The translations under genes and the position numbers were made by a program. DNA of 64,000 nucleotides from Syncephalastrum monosporum B8922 (lineage: Eukaryota > Mucoromycota > Mucoromycetes > Mucorales > Syncephalastraceae). The stretch lies in NCBI GenBank assembly GCA_000697355.1, contig JNEN01001276.1:1-64000 (forward strand). The letters run 5' to 3'. Positions 9,575 through 21,695 of this stretch are shown one piece after another; the stretch's first letter is position 1, and every line of letters begins with the position of its first letter. The notes below the pieces were generated by a model that saw only the letters and a program-made list of their open reading frames with translations, was not told where the DNA came from and ran no database searches.

Positions 9575-12500
9575 TCAGAGGAATCGTGCAAGGTCACTCG
9601 AGCCAAGGTTCAGCTCGGGCTTTTGTGAGTTAAGCGCACGTAGTAACTCGACGAGTTCGGCGCGCGTCTTGGGTGTCAGCTGCTCTTCGTCAGAAAGCAC
9701 ATGCTGGAACACCTGCAAAAGATGGGCATTGTTCATCACGTCAGGATAGTTCGAGCGGAAGAGATGGAAAAGGAACTGGAAGACGGGCTCGTTCTCCTCA
9801 AAATCGGCCTTGAGCGGCAGCACAGACAAAAAGGTCGGCAGCACCTGTGGCAGCGGCAGTGCCTCGGGGTTCGCCAGTGCCAGTCGTGCGACAGCACCGG
9901 CAGCATTATCGGTGACGTTGGGGAGCGGTTGATTACTGAAGAGAGGGTGGAGGGCGGTCAACAGTGTAGGATATTGGCTGTTATAATGAAGTAGAGACAG
10001 GGTGAGTGATTGCTTTTTATATACTGCTATTTGCACTTACGAGCTGAGGTTAATTTGAGAGTGTGTGACCAGAATACCGACGGCAAAGGCAGAGTTACTG
10101 CGCGTCGTGGCATCCTCATCCGCACAGCCCTTGAGGAAGAGCTGCAACAGACGCTCGGTGTGGGGTGTGATGGCTGACTTGACACCTGTGATGCACTCGC
10201 CCAGGCATCCGATTGCCATGGCACGCTCCGAAGACGACTTGGTCTTTTTCTATAAGGGAGCACAAGAATATCAGATAGAGTCACATAGACTTCCTTCATC
10301 GACTTACGTAGTATTTGGAGATAAGTGGCAGGAACACGTCGCAGTAGGAGGAGAAGCCTTCACCGATCGCCTTGCAAAGCGCACCAACAAGGTCGGCGGC
10401 AGCACCAATCAGGAGAGACTCGGATTCGGCTTCTTCGTCCTCGTCGACGAGTTCGTCGTCGTCCTCGACCTGTTGGCACATGGAGCGCTTCTCAAAGATC
10501 TCGAGCAGACGGCGTGCGATATCCTCGACATCTATCCAAAGGTCAGATTTTCTACGTTTCCGTTGATGGACCCTCTTCACTTACGTTCCGCAGCCACAGC
10601 AGGGCCAATAAGGTCAATCGCCTCCTTGATCTCGACGCAGATCTGCATCACGACCATACGGTCCTCTTCGTCCGACCAGATGGTCATAATGGTCGTCATG
10701 GCCATGTTGATCATCTTTTGCACGTTCTCGTGGACGGGGTAAGTCACAGGCAGACCGGCCGTCCAGGGACCAGCTTCCGATAGACCATGGAACGCCTTGA
10801 GGAAGGCAAACATGGTACCCACGACGGCCTTGCGCACGCCGTCGACAATGTGGTACGAGAGCTCAGTCAGGACTTGGATAGACTCCTCGACGTAGGGCAA
10901 AAAGTGACCGTGCGTGTTTTCAAAGAAATCACCCAGGGCATCCACCGCGAACTCCTTTTCGTCCGCCATGGCATTGTTAAAGTTGATGGCCTCGAGCGCA
11001 GCGTCGTCGTCGTCCTCAAAGCCGCTCGCGTTGAGATCAATCTCACCGAGGAAGGCAGACTCGTCCTTTTCTTCGGCACGGCAGGTCGAAAGAATGTGGG
11101 GCATGACGGTGGGCAGGTAGGGCGCAAACTGCTCGCCAAAGACACGGGCAAGGACGCCAAAGAAGGCGTAGGAGCACTCGCGGAGGCGGGGCGAATCGAG
11201 CGTGAGCTGCTGGACGGCGAGCTGCATGCATTCCTCGGCCCAGGGATGGAACGTCTCAGCGCCGGTGGCCTCGGCGATCGCACCAATCGAGTCAGTCGTG
11301 ACACCACGCAAGAACAGCTGATCGGTGCCCTCGCTGAGCATCATGTACGTGCGCAGGCGAGGCATGACGCCAGAGAAGTACGGGGCAAAGTTGGTGCCTG
11401 CAGCGTGACCGGCGCTGCCAATGGCGGCAATCACGGTCGCCTTGGTCTCCATCTGGGGTGCGCTGTCGAGCAAGAGAAGCAGCTTCTCCATCAGCATTGG
11501 CAGATACTGCACAACCTCATCGCCGAGGCCTTCGAGGATGGCATCCAGCGCGGTGCAGGCATGCTTGGTGACCTCGGGGTTGGCATCGTTCATCAGGTTG
11601 AATACCAGCGGCAGCAGCTTTTGGTGGTGCTCCGAGATCTCGCCCGGCATCTCCTCGGCGAGGCAGCCCAGTGCCAGGCAAGCAGCGCGGCGGACCATGA
11701 TCTCGGGATCTTGCAGACCGGCCATGACAACTTGGAGGAGGTCGTTCAGCTTGTCGCTCATGTAATCAGCGCAACCCTCGACGACGACAGCAAAGGCCAT
11801 CATACCCGCCTTGCGGTGGAACGCGTCCGGGTTCGACATGTAGCTGAGCACCAAGGGCATCACGACCGGGAACACCTGCTGAGGCGGCATGTTGGTAGCC
11901 AGCGCGTTCAATACCTTGCACGAAAGCTAAAGAGACAGACGGTGAGCTCCTGCCTTTCCAACCAAATCCTCCCAGTTTACTTACGCGCGAAGGAGACTCT
12001 TCATCGGCATCTTCAGGATCCTCCTCTGTACCAATGGGCATCAAGCCCTCCACCAGGAAACCAACCAGCTTCAAGCTTCGGATCTTGTTTGTTTTGCTAC
12101 ATGTCATGGTCAGAGAATGCTTCTTCATCTCTATTTATCACAAACTTACTAGACAGCGGCCCACATGAGGAAGGACAGAGCCATGACACGAATATTATCG
12201 CTCAACTCTTGGTTCGCACCAACGGCGAGGAAGAAGCGGATCAAATCCGCGAGGTGTGCCGACAAAAGAGGGGCGTCCTAGATCACATGGTCAGCCCACC
12301 CACGAAAAAACGAATTCCCATCGCACTGCACTTACCAGCATCAGGAGCGTATCGAAGACCTCAAAGATCTCGCCTGCACCCTCCTCGTCGTCCTTCTTGA
12401 GGCATTCCTCGAGCACGTTGACCATGGCGGGGAGAAGGTCACGGAACGCTTTCTACTCGACCCCAGTTGAGAACCCACGTGCGATAGTAGAATAGTGACT

Positions 12501-13341
12501 TACAATGTTGTTCTTGTCCTCAGCCTCAATGAATTCAGCGACCTTACCGAGCACCCTAGTGTGTACATGTTAAATCCAATACCTGCATGCACACACGTAT
12601 TAAGCTTACTTGACGGTAGTGACACGGACGGTGTGGCTCTCGGGATCAACAATGGACTTTTGGAAGAGCTCATACAGGGGAGCCATGTTGTCCATAAAGA
12701 AATCGGCAATGACCTCAAACAGGGTAAAGAGAATGTAGGTGCCGACTTCACGGTGCGAGGCCGTGGCGCTGCCGCAGGACTCGCTGAGGAAAGGGATCAG
12801 GCTGGGCCACTTATTCTGGGGGATGTCGACGTTGGCTACCGAAGACACGACGCGTGCCACAGAGTGACGCACCAGTTCCCTACATCCTATATGAGTTACA
12901 AACCCCTCGTGTCTTTACTATGACACATACTGTTGCTCGTTCAGGGTGATTTGCAGCAGCTGGTTGCGAATGGTTTCTTGAGTCGCGGGATCGACGTCGG
13001 GCCACCATTTGCTGATCCGCTTGCGCAGCTCGACTGCGGCGAGTTGTCTGACCTGGGGCAGCGGCGAGCGACCAATGATCTCAACGAGGGCCGGCACGCA
13101 GTTGGCCGTACCATAGTACTGCGTGTTAAGCGTCGACGTGACCTGCCAAGTCACCTGTTGTCAGCATAGAACAAGTAACTGTGTTGTCCCGATCGAGGCT
13201 TACATTACGGAGGGTCTCCGAGTCTTGGGCATTCGCACAGCGAGTAAGTAGCTCGTCGAGCCCTGCCAGATATTGCTATAGTAAATATATAATTATATAT
13301 ATAAGTCCATGGCGTGCTATCGTAGGTGTGCTTACCTCCAT
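9575..13341 (-). CDS. Importin beta Kap123 / importin-4
   Basis: Twelve exons in gene order: 13336-13341, 13204-13275, 12931-13142, 12610-12879, 12504-12555, 12336-12452, 12150-12277, 11985-12096, 10585-11926, 10308-10531, 10041-10249 and 9575-9977; 1048 residues, close to importin-4 and Kap123. An N-terminal importin segment (STLNTQYYG...VPALVEII, VRQLAAVELRKRI) is followed by HEAT repeats throughout. An acidic loop (LVDEDEEAESES) lies near residue 815. Kap123 carries ribosomal proteins and histones H3/H4 into the nucleus. The first coding exon is only ATGGAG. The third exon has a second possible acceptor 12 bases earlier (start 13154), which would add four residues. I preferred 13142 because the TGCTGAC branch point is too close to the earlier AG. 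A 36-base A run (T on the coding strand) lies just upstream of the start. Confidence 0.92.
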
Positions 13342-13376
13342 GTGTGCAAATAGCAAATTGCAGTATCGAAAAGCAA

Positions 13377-13417
<41 letters not shown>

Positions 13418-13899
13418 TTTGAAAATTCAAGCCCGAATGGCTTGCAACCCGCCCGGGAAAACCCCGCTGCCTGTACACCTTTTTTTTTTTTCTTCATCCA
13501 GGCACAGCCTTTCTAGATCCCCTTTTTAAAGGATACCATGTTTGTCCCAGGTACTTGGGAGAGACCGCCCATTGTGTGAATGCCCTCCATAGTAAACTTA
13601 TCTGCGTCTGATTATTAAGTGAACTCCCTGGTCCTTCGCGCAGACGCTTCTCTCCTGGAGGCAGCAGCGCCACACATACAGTGACTGAGCGCGCATTTTC
13701 ATTCCCTCGTGCACACACTAGACCCAAAAAGTCGTGCTCGTGGTCCCTGTGACTCTCCAAGAAGCCGCCGCCGCCCTCTGAGAGTGCAAAACAAGCTGAC
13801 TAGGGAACACGAATTATTGAGTGTGCTTCCTTGGCTCGCCATATACGTTTATCGAAACTTTCTTTTTCCGCATCCATACCTTTTTTTTTCTTCCTTTCC
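13342..13899. promoter_or_regulatory. Divergent intergenic region between KAP123 and the unknown gene
   Basis: 558 bases separating two start codons that point away from each other, so both promoters must lie here. It contains the long A tract at 13380-13415, a T run near 13481-13490 and a pyrimidine-rich leader (about 13856-13898) right before the plus-strand start. No specific factor site was recognised. Confidence 0.6.
13380..13415. repeat. 36-base poly(A) tract
   Basis: A pure run of A on the plus strand, poly(T) on the coding strand of the neighbouring importin gene, ending 39 bases upstream of its ATG. It is the longest homopolymer in the window. Such dA:dT tracts usually exclude nucleosomes, so a promoter role is inferred. 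The exact length may suffer from sequencing error. Confidence 0.85.
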
Positions 13900-15808
13900 A
13901 TGTCTGCGAATATCACCATGGAGACGACGGCAGCCAAAGTCGACTTCTGGACGCTGGCACCGAGAGATCAATGGCTCGTTCGTTTCTTTCGTCCCAACGC
14001 ACCCGATGACCCGTCCTATGCTCGCCTGCGGCAGTCTGTCCTGCACGGCATGCGTGACGAGTATGCAAAGCTGAAGAAGCAGATCCCTGCCACGAGCGGC
14101 GGTCTGTTTTGCGTCATCCCGCTCGACTCGACCGTAGCTGCCCAGAAAAAGATCTACTACCGCGACGGCCGCCTCTATACCGTCATGACCCGCGAGTCTG
14201 ATCTTTCGCCCCAAAAAGTGATTGTGTATCGCAACGGCCTGCCTGTCGAGCTCGAGCTGGACGACGATGACTGGAGCGCGGAGGCTGCCAAGATCCCGAT
14301 TGCCCTGGGCGGAGCGCATGAGGATGCGGTCGTGGCCAAAGAAAACAAGGAGCTCTACACCATGTCCAACTTTGAGACGCCCGCTGCCGATTCTGCTCAG
14401 CTTTCCGCAAGGACGTTTGATGCAAGCAGCTCAGCCGCAATGCAACTCGGCACTGATATTACGATTAGCAACTATCAGGACCTCCTCGCGGTGGCCCATG
14501 CCATCCGCTCGCCCTTTGTGGATCTGGTCAGCCGTCAAGTCCATATCCAGGGCCGAGTCAAAAAGTACTCGCTCAAGCCCATATTAGATGCGATTGCAAG
14601 ACCCAGCATCGTCGAAGCCAACAGCACGTAAGTCTACCCATTTACGCACATCTATTTTAGTCTGGCAAACTCCAAAATCTAATGATCTACATTGTATCAC
14701 ACAGCACATCAGCCCAAAAAGGCGTGCTTGTGCGCCCGCCCATCATTTTCATGCTAAAGAAAGCCTATGAAATCTTGCGGCTTACGGAGCTGAAGGAGGA
14801 CATGCTGATGCTTCGACCCCACGAGATCAGAGCCACCCTTACCGAGCAGACGGTGACCTACCTGAATGCCTGCCTCACATACCACGATCAAGCACGTTCT
14901 ATGGATGCGTATTCGCCCTATGACCCGCCCAATACGGCCATGTCGATGGAGACGCTACGGCGAACTCCAGGGTCCAAGGAGTTTTTGGCTGTCATTGATA
15001 GCATTGTTGGTAATTTTCACGGCCACTTGCCGGTAGAAACCTGGGTGATACGTGACATTGAGCGACCAACGCGCAACCTTAGCGCGACCGTACCTGTCAC
15101 CTCGCTGCCGACGCGCATCCCTACGCTGTACGAACTGGATCGTTCTGCGTACGAGATCAATTGTGCACCGTTTATTAAACGCGGCATTCACGTCGAGGGT
15201 AACAAGGTGCACCTCCAGACGCTCTCACTGGCAGATTTCCGCTATATCTGCGACGAACTGTTCCCCTTTGACGACGAAGCAAATCCACTGATTTCGCGCA
15301 TGAGCCGCGAAAGTATAATGGTCCTTTCCAGCCTAGTGCCTGACAAAAAGTCATACGATATCGCCGTCAGTGTCGGCTTTATTCCAAGTAGCATGACGCC
15401 CTTGATGGATTACACGTGGTGGTCAGATAAAGTGATCAATCCCGGTTCAGACCTATTCAAGGACGCGCACAACTATGCAAGCATGGCGAGCGCGCAGCGG
15501 GCACACCCCACAAAAATTGAGTTCTTTTCGACCATTTCTGAAGATACGTATAGGCTTTTTGTGATGCTGAACAATAATTATTACGGGATATGGAACACAC
15601 TTAGAAGAGACATGCGTCAGGTATGTGCTGGTCTGATTTATGGTAGCCAACCCTGCACTTTATCCTTTATACTTACCGACATTTACAGCAACTGAAATTT
15701 AACCCATTGATGATTGTTCTCGCAACCATTGCAGCACTCTTTGGTGTGTTTGCCGTGGCGGGTGTCATTCAAGTCGTGCAAGGATTCCAGGGGCAGGGCC
15801 CTAACTAG
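13900..15808 (+). CDS. Uncharacterised protein with C-terminal membrane anchor
   Basis: Three exons, 13900-14627, 14705-15620 and 15689-15808, giving 587 residues. I do not recognise the family with confidence; there is a loose resemblance to DUF247-like fungal proteins. The body is soluble and mixed alpha/beta. It opens with VDFWTLAPRDQWLVRFF, has LVRPPIIFMLKKAYEILRL in the middle and FFSTISEDTYRLFVMLNNNY near the end. A single hydrophobic helix in the last 35 residues (LMIVLATIAALFGVFAVAGVI) comes from exon 3 alone and ends in a short polar tail. That makes it a candidate tail-anchored protein with its bulk facing the cytosol. The start at MSANIT was chosen because the longer upstream frame is a T-rich leader. 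No catalytic motif was seen. Confidence 0.75.
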
Positions 15809-16111
15809 CCAGTATACACATTAGATAATTGAATTCCATATTGTGATCTTCCATCCAGTTATATAACTTTTGTATAGTTTGTATTCCAGCAGTTGTAGAG
15901 CAATATGCACTTACCCCAGCTTTATAATCATATCCATGCGTGGTACGCCGATAGGTGCCATCCAAATATTGCCGGACTGCTCAGGTGTAAGATGCTGAGC
16001 TGAACCTGGCTCCTGATTGGCTGCACGTATTTCAACCGCAGGATTTTTTGCAATTTCGACATCGACAAATTTTTTACCGCCTCTTTTCAGTACAATACAC
16101 ACACACACACA
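15809..16111. other. Short intergenic region before FCF1
   Basis: 303 bases between the unknown gene and FCF1. It ends with a (CA)n run immediately before the FCF1 start codon. Nothing else recognisable. Confidence 0.6.
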
Positions 16112-16970
16112 ATGGTACGACATTACTCGATTGATCCCGGACAAATTGCTCATGACGACTTGTAGGGCAAAGCAAAGAAGACGAGAAAGTTCGCCGAGAC
16201 GAAGCGTATGATGAATCCAAAGGACGCCCGATTGTAAGAGATCTAGAAAAGAAAGTCATCGATCGAGACTAACGTACAAACAATAACAGGAAGGCCAATC
16301 AGGAAAAGAAGAAGAAGGAGGAACAACAAAAGAAAGAGAAAGAGACCCGTAAAATGTAAGTTGGAAAAGAACCAAGGGATCAGCACGAGGCATTGACACG
16401 CTGGTAGTCCACAAATGGCATCTTCAATGTTCTTTCAGTACAATGACGCCCTGGGCCCGCCTTACCGAGTCTTGGTCGATACCAATTTCATCAACTTCTC
16501 TATCCAAAACAAACTGGAGCTTGTCAAGTCCATGATGGACTGTCTGTATGCCAAGAGTAAGTGAGAGATAACGGATATATATATAGCTATAGTATGGTTA
16601 CTAACATATAGATTAGCCATTCCGTGCATCACCGACTGCGTCCTGGCCGAGTTGGAGAAGTTGGGTCCCAAGTATCGCATTGCACTCAAGTAAGTCGAAA
16701 GAGCCAACGCATGGAGAGTGACATACTCAACGCTACATTAGGATTGCCCGTGACCCTCGCTTTGAACGGTTACCGTGCTCGCACAAGGGCACTTACGCTG
16801 ATGACTGTCTCGTCCAGCGTATCATGCAGCATCGGTGCTACATTGTGGCCACTTGCGATCGTGATCTGAAGCGCCGTATCCGCAAAGTGCCCGGTATTCC
16901 CATCATGTCCCTCTCTGGCCGAAAATACGCTATCGAGCGTCTCCCAGAAATGGGTACCAACACTTTTTAG
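16112..16970 (+). CDS. rRNA-processing endonuclease Fcf1/Utp24 (PIN domain)
   Basis: Six exons: 16112-16114, 16166-16233, 16290-16355, 16408-16556, 16617-16689 and 16742-16970; 195 residues, the usual Fcf1 length. The start [11 protein letters not shown], then [41 protein letters not shown] and [12 protein letters not shown] are signatures of the Fcf1 PIN domain, with the acidic metal-binding residues (DTN, ADD, CDRD) in place. In the nucleolar small-subunit processome this enzyme cuts pre-18S rRNA at early sites. The first coding exon consists of the ATG alone, followed by a 51-base intron. The model is forced by the conserved GKAKKTRKF start of the next exon. At the fifth exon the nearer AG (16611) would give a stop, so the second AG at 16616 is used. 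Confidence 0.95.
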
Positions 16971-17475
16971 AATCTCTACTCTTTTGTACATACCTTTTTT
17001 TTCCATCATTTACTCCTTCACAGGAAAAGAAAAAGAAAAAGTTCTTATCCATTCACTCGACCGTCTGTGCGCGCCAAATGAGGACAAAGTGATTTGTAGA
17101 ACGAATCATGATAGGAAAGCATATCTTAAATGTCATGGGTTGCAGAGAAAGTCTGCCGAACAGGAAGCGTCCTTTCATGTATATCTCATCGACTATATAT
17201 GAGCCGAGATAACTTTTTACCACACGTCTCGACGGCATTGTCTATATCTACAGTACATGTGCGATATCGTTCAATTGCCTGTAAATATTCATCCAGTAGT
17301 TTTTTGAGGTATATCTTATGTATGATTTACTTTGTATAGATGGTATCAAGTGATTTCTGAATGAGTGAGTGAGTGACCATGAGCCTTGACGAAGAGCAAA
17401 GCCCGACCTCGTGCTGCTGATTTTTTTTTTTTTACTTCCTTTTTACTTCTTCCCCACTCTTGACCACTCTACACT
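16971..17475. other. Intergenic region between FCF1 and ADI1
   Basis: About 500 bases. It holds A-rich and AT-rich sequence downstream of FCF1 and a T-rich tract near 17420-17440 shortly before the ADI1 start. A GAGTGAGTGAGTGA repeat lies near 17360. No gene or known site was seen. Confidence 0.6.
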
Positions 17476-18241
17476 ATGCGAGCCTACGTCTACGATACCA
17501 ACGATACCTCCGACCAGCGTCAGCTCCATGACACGGGCATTCAGAAATCCGTCGAGGACCTGGCCAAGATTGGCGTCCTTTATTGGCGATTCGACGGTGA
17601 CGATGCTCAGCAGCGCGTCGATGCGCTGGCAGAGGAGCGCAGCTACAAGAACCGCGACCAGGTGCGAGGCCACTGACAAAAACGAAAAACAGCGAAGAAA
17701 CTCATACAAGGAGGGGTGTAGATCGTCGTGTCTGCGGCTGCCATGGGCGAAGTCTATGAGTCCAAGGTCAAAATGTTCTTTGCCGAGTAAGTCTTTCCAA
17801 GGCGTCGTCGTGCGTTATTTGTGTTTGACCTTCGTGATAGGCATCTGCACGAAGACGAGGAGATCCGATTCATTCTGGATGGCTCCGGCTACTTTGATGT
17901 CCGTGACCAGGACGACGTCTGGGTCCGCATCGCTGTCGAGAAGGGCGATATGCTGATTCTGGTAAGGATCGCATGCATAAGCAGAAAGGGGGAAAATGAG
18001 ACTCACCCTCATGGCATGATAGCCTGCTGGTATCTACCATCGCTTCACGACGGATAGTAAGGACTACATCAAGGCCCTGCGTCTCTTCAAAGATGAGCCC
18101 CTGTGGACCCCCATCAACCGTAAGTGATACCAATTTGGCTGATCGATGGCGTGATGGCACTCATGCCTTTGATTCGTAGGTCCCGAGGCAGATGACAACA
18201 AGTTCCGCGCGGAATATCTCAAGGAGATTACTCAGCACTAG
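17476..18241 (+). CDS. Acireductone dioxygenase
   Basis: Five exons: 17476-17661, 17722-17786, 17841-17961, 18023-18119 and 18180-18241; 176 residues, the normal size. It starts MRAYVYD. The cupin metal site is complete: HLHEDEE gives H85, H87 and E91, and PAGIYHRFT supplies the fourth ligand, H130. The enzyme oxidises 1,2-dihydroxy-3-keto-5-methylthiopentene to the 2-keto acid precursor of methionine (iron form), the last oxidative step of the methionine salvage pathway, in cytosol and nucleus. It converges with VPS35, whose stop lies 93 bases away on the other strand. MET2, the committed step of methionine synthesis in fungi, lies about 5 kb further on but is not directly linked. Confidence 0.96.
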
Positions 18242-18333
18242 AGGAATAAAATAAAGGCGTAAGAATTGTCGGGTTTATTGATGGGAGAAAGAGAAAAAGA
18301 AAGAAGAGGAGAAAGAAATGAATGTGTGTAATA

Positions 18334-21300
18334 TTATACATCGCCCACGTCGATTTCATCGTACTTGGCACCCTGCCACTCGTTCGAGCTTGACGCCTGC
18401 TTGCGGCGCTGCAGGTGTTGCAGCGTAGCACGGAAATGTCGGTGCACGTACTCGGCCACCGAGCCCTGATGCTCGACCAGCGACGACGAGTTGGAGGTGG
18501 GCGGGTGCTGGTCGGGGCTGTCCATATTGCTCAGGTTCGTGTTGATCAGGTCAATCAGGCCGTTCAGGTACTTGGGTGTCACCGACTCGTTACCACGCTC
18601 AAAGTAGTAAATGTACTGGTTCAGGATCTCAACAAACAGCTCGACGTTGGTGGCTGCGTCCATGCAGCTGTCTGCAATCTTGAGTGCTTTTTGGAGACAT
18701 TCGAGTGCGCGCTTGCCGTCGCGGTACAGCGGCTGCTGTTGCTGATCTTCCTCGCCGCGCTCGGTCATCCACCACAGGTGCGACGAAAGGTACACCGCGC
18801 GGCACTGGTCGGGCTTCTTGAGCAGCTTGGCACCGTGCAGCGCCGCTTTGGTGATCAAGGTATCATAGTTGTCGGCCGAGAAGACGCGTGTCTGCTGGAG
18901 CGCGCCGATAATGCAGGTGATGGCCTGGTACTGCGCACGCGACTCGGAAATCGCTTCCTCGTAGATCGTGAATGCCTCGACAAAGAACTCGTACGCAATC
19001 TCCTCAAAGCCGATCTCGTCGGCGCTCTGACCGGCGGTCAGGAATAGACGCAGGCAAATGTCGGCGCACTCGCACTTGTGGTTCAGAGAGGAGATCACCT
19101 GGTGAATGAACCGGAACAGCGTCGACGTCTTCTTTTCCCAGATTTCATCCTGGCCCTCGATGAGCTTATAGCGCCGTGCGAGCTTGACGGCCGAGATGAC
19201 CAAGGGCGGGAACGTGTACCGCACCCGCTCGCCGCCATCGTTCAGCTGCTTGCGTGCGGTCGAGAGCAACAGAAATTGAGTGTCCTCGTTGTCGGAGCGG
19301 AGGAGGTGGATCAGTCTCGCCAACCAGCCTTGTTCTTCTATGTACTCTTCGTCCTCGATGCTCGTGAACTCGGGCTTGCGGGTACGGCCACCGTACATGG
19401 GCGAGGTGGCCGTTGTCGTCGCTACCGGCGCATCCTTTTGATCGCGCAGGAGCACGTCGCAGAGTTCAAGCACGCCATGCACGTCCTCGGGCGTGCTGAT
19501 GACCGTTTCGTTGCGGAGCACGCTCGAGACAATGGCGTGCGCAGCTGCGCGGCGGGTGGTGAAAGGCTGAAGGGCCAGCAGCGGCTGGTAGCTATCCAGG
19601 GCAAGGAGGGTCAGGACAGAAGTGTAGTGGTTGATGGGTGCCAGCAGGAGGGCGAGCAGGCTGGACTCGGTCGCCTTGGAGTGCAAGTCAGCGGAATCAG
19701 AGAACTCGATCATCTTATCCTTGGCATAAGCCAAAATGCGATCGACGTAGTCGAGCTTCTCGGGGTAACATGACAGCGAAAGGTTGATCAGCGACACGAG
19801 CAGCGCCGTCAAATCTTGTATTGACAGGTCGGGGCGAGCCTAAACAGGAATATGAGCATCTCTCTTTCTCTCTCTCTCTCTCTTTTCCTCGCAATATCCC
19901 TTCTGTTCTTTGTCACTTACCTTGACAAGCTCAACAATTTGCTCCCAAAAGACAGCGAAAAGCTCGACGTCTTGCGGAATGCCGCGTACCCGCTTGGTAG
20001 TGGCATCCTCTGCTTCTTCCTGCAATGGCTCGGTCTGCTTCTCCTCTGTCTTCTCTTCTGCTTTCGTCTCTTCGTCTTGGGCCTCAGGCTCGACGTTTTC
20101 TTTGTTATCTTCGTCGCCTTCTGCTCCCTCTTCCTGTTCTCCCTCTTTTGGCTGGTCTTCCTGTTCTTCAGCTGTCTCTGTATCTACGCCATTGACGGCT
20201 GGCTTCTCGTTTTCTTCCTCTTGTTGTGGCTCTTCCGGCTGAGGTTCGTCCAGAAGTTCCCCTTGCAGACGCTTCTTCTTTTCAATGGCAGCTTTGCGAG
20301 CCGCCGCCTCCTCTTCTTTCCGCACCTCGGTGGGTGTGTCCACGTCAGCCTCACGTGCAGCATAGGCGGCTAAACGGTCAATCAGGGCAATGATGATCTG
20401 CTTGACGTTGACTTTGGGGTGCAGCTGCGCCGTGCTGGAGAGGAAGGGCTGGAGCGTGCGCAGATGGAACTCGTCAGGGAAGACCTGGACCGAAGAGAGG
20501 AGTGTGAGTGGCGCCCATTTTTTCCTCGAATACGCTATGCCATTACCTGAATGATGACTTCCATGAGGTATTCCTGTGCAATGACATCGCGGCAGCTCAC
20601 GACTTGGTCGAGAATACCGGGCAAGATATACTAAACCAACTTAGCATACACACACCTAGACAGATAGATTCACATAGCCAATTATGCGTACCGTGCGATA
20701 AGTCTCCAAGTCAACGCCTTCGAGCTGGCTGAGGCGAACCAGGTTGGTGCCGACAAGAATGCGCAGCTCTTTCCGCTCGGCCTCACGCTTCTCTCGATCG
20801 CGTGAATGGCCCTGGTGCTGCAGACGGACCCAGAGTTTGTTCATCTCGGTAAAGTTGGTCAGAATAAACTGGATCGACTCTTGGACGTTGCCCTCGGGTC
20901 TGCAGCGTTTGTGTGTGTGTGTGTATGTGTATATATGTGTTAGGCAAAAGTGACACGCACGTCTAGAAGGCATCGACGTACCCTTTACTTTCACCCTCGG
21001 GCAGATAGTCACGGGTCAAGCCTGAAAGATAATGACGCAAGAAAAGACCGCGCACGGGGTGCTGGACACCGCGCGACATTTCCATCATATCGCGCATAAT
21101 CTCACGCACAGGTGCATCGGGCATGCTCATGTACGCGGAGCCGACGGTGATCATCAAGTACAAGCGGGGGACGATGTTGCCCGCATATTGGACCAGTTCG
21201 TAGAGATCGGCCAGGTGGTGTCGGCCAGACTGGTGCGCCTCGGTAAGGAAGATGCTCAGGTGACGCAGCGCATCAAAGATGGCCATATCTATCCATACTT

Positions 21301-21695
21301 GTCAGTGCCTTTCTCCTTATTTTTCGTTGTCGTGTTCGTGCGTCCGATGTTATACAATGGTATACAAAAGAAAAGCCAAGAAAAAAGGAAGAAAGAAAAA
21401 GCGAAAGAAACGTGCTACTTACACAGCTCGTAGTAATTCTTGGGCGTCAGTGCCGATGTGCGCAATTCCGCGAGCATGTTGGAGCAATGCTTCAGACCGT
21501 CCATAAGCCTGTTGTTATCCTGGTAGGGATGAGCACGGGCATGCCCAGTGGGGGGATATACCTCGGGGTGAGGGAGGCGGGGCTTACCAAGCATTTCTTC
21601 ATTTGATGGGCCTGAACTTTGACGACATTCAGGACTTCATCAAGAAGTCTGTTCTGGTCCTCGGCCGGAGCAGGGCTATTGGGGGCGAAACTCAT
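18334..21695 (-). CDS. Retromer subunit Vps35
   Basis: Seven exons in gene order: 21588-21695, 21423-21519, 20982-21288, 20692-20899, 20547-20630, 19921-20484 and 18334-19839; 957 residues. The N-terminus has the family hallmark [18 protein letters not shown], then [15 protein letters not shown] and [14 protein letters not shown] with the conserved Vps26-facing [11 protein letters not shown]. The C-terminal half is an alpha-solenoid. Vps35 is the cargo-binding scaffold of retromer, returning sorting receptors from endosomes to Golgi. Between the N-terminal and middle solenoid, residues about 322-432 form a Glu/Gln-rich acidic linker ([14 protein letters not shown] and similar), which lengthens the protein by about 110 residues over the compact form. 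A (GT)n run at about 20908-20936 lies in the third intron. Confidence 0.95.

Noticed and set aside
10787..12400. A 537-codon plus-strand open frame opposite the importin gene
   Set aside because: It is the antisense shadow of the GC-rich KAP123 exons. The minus-strand frame has clear importin motifs and spliced continuity, while the plus frame resembles nothing and crosses the importin introns.
18415..19773. Long plus-strand frames opposite VPS35
   Set aside because: They are shadows of the large last VPS35 exon, whose sense frame matches the family throughout.
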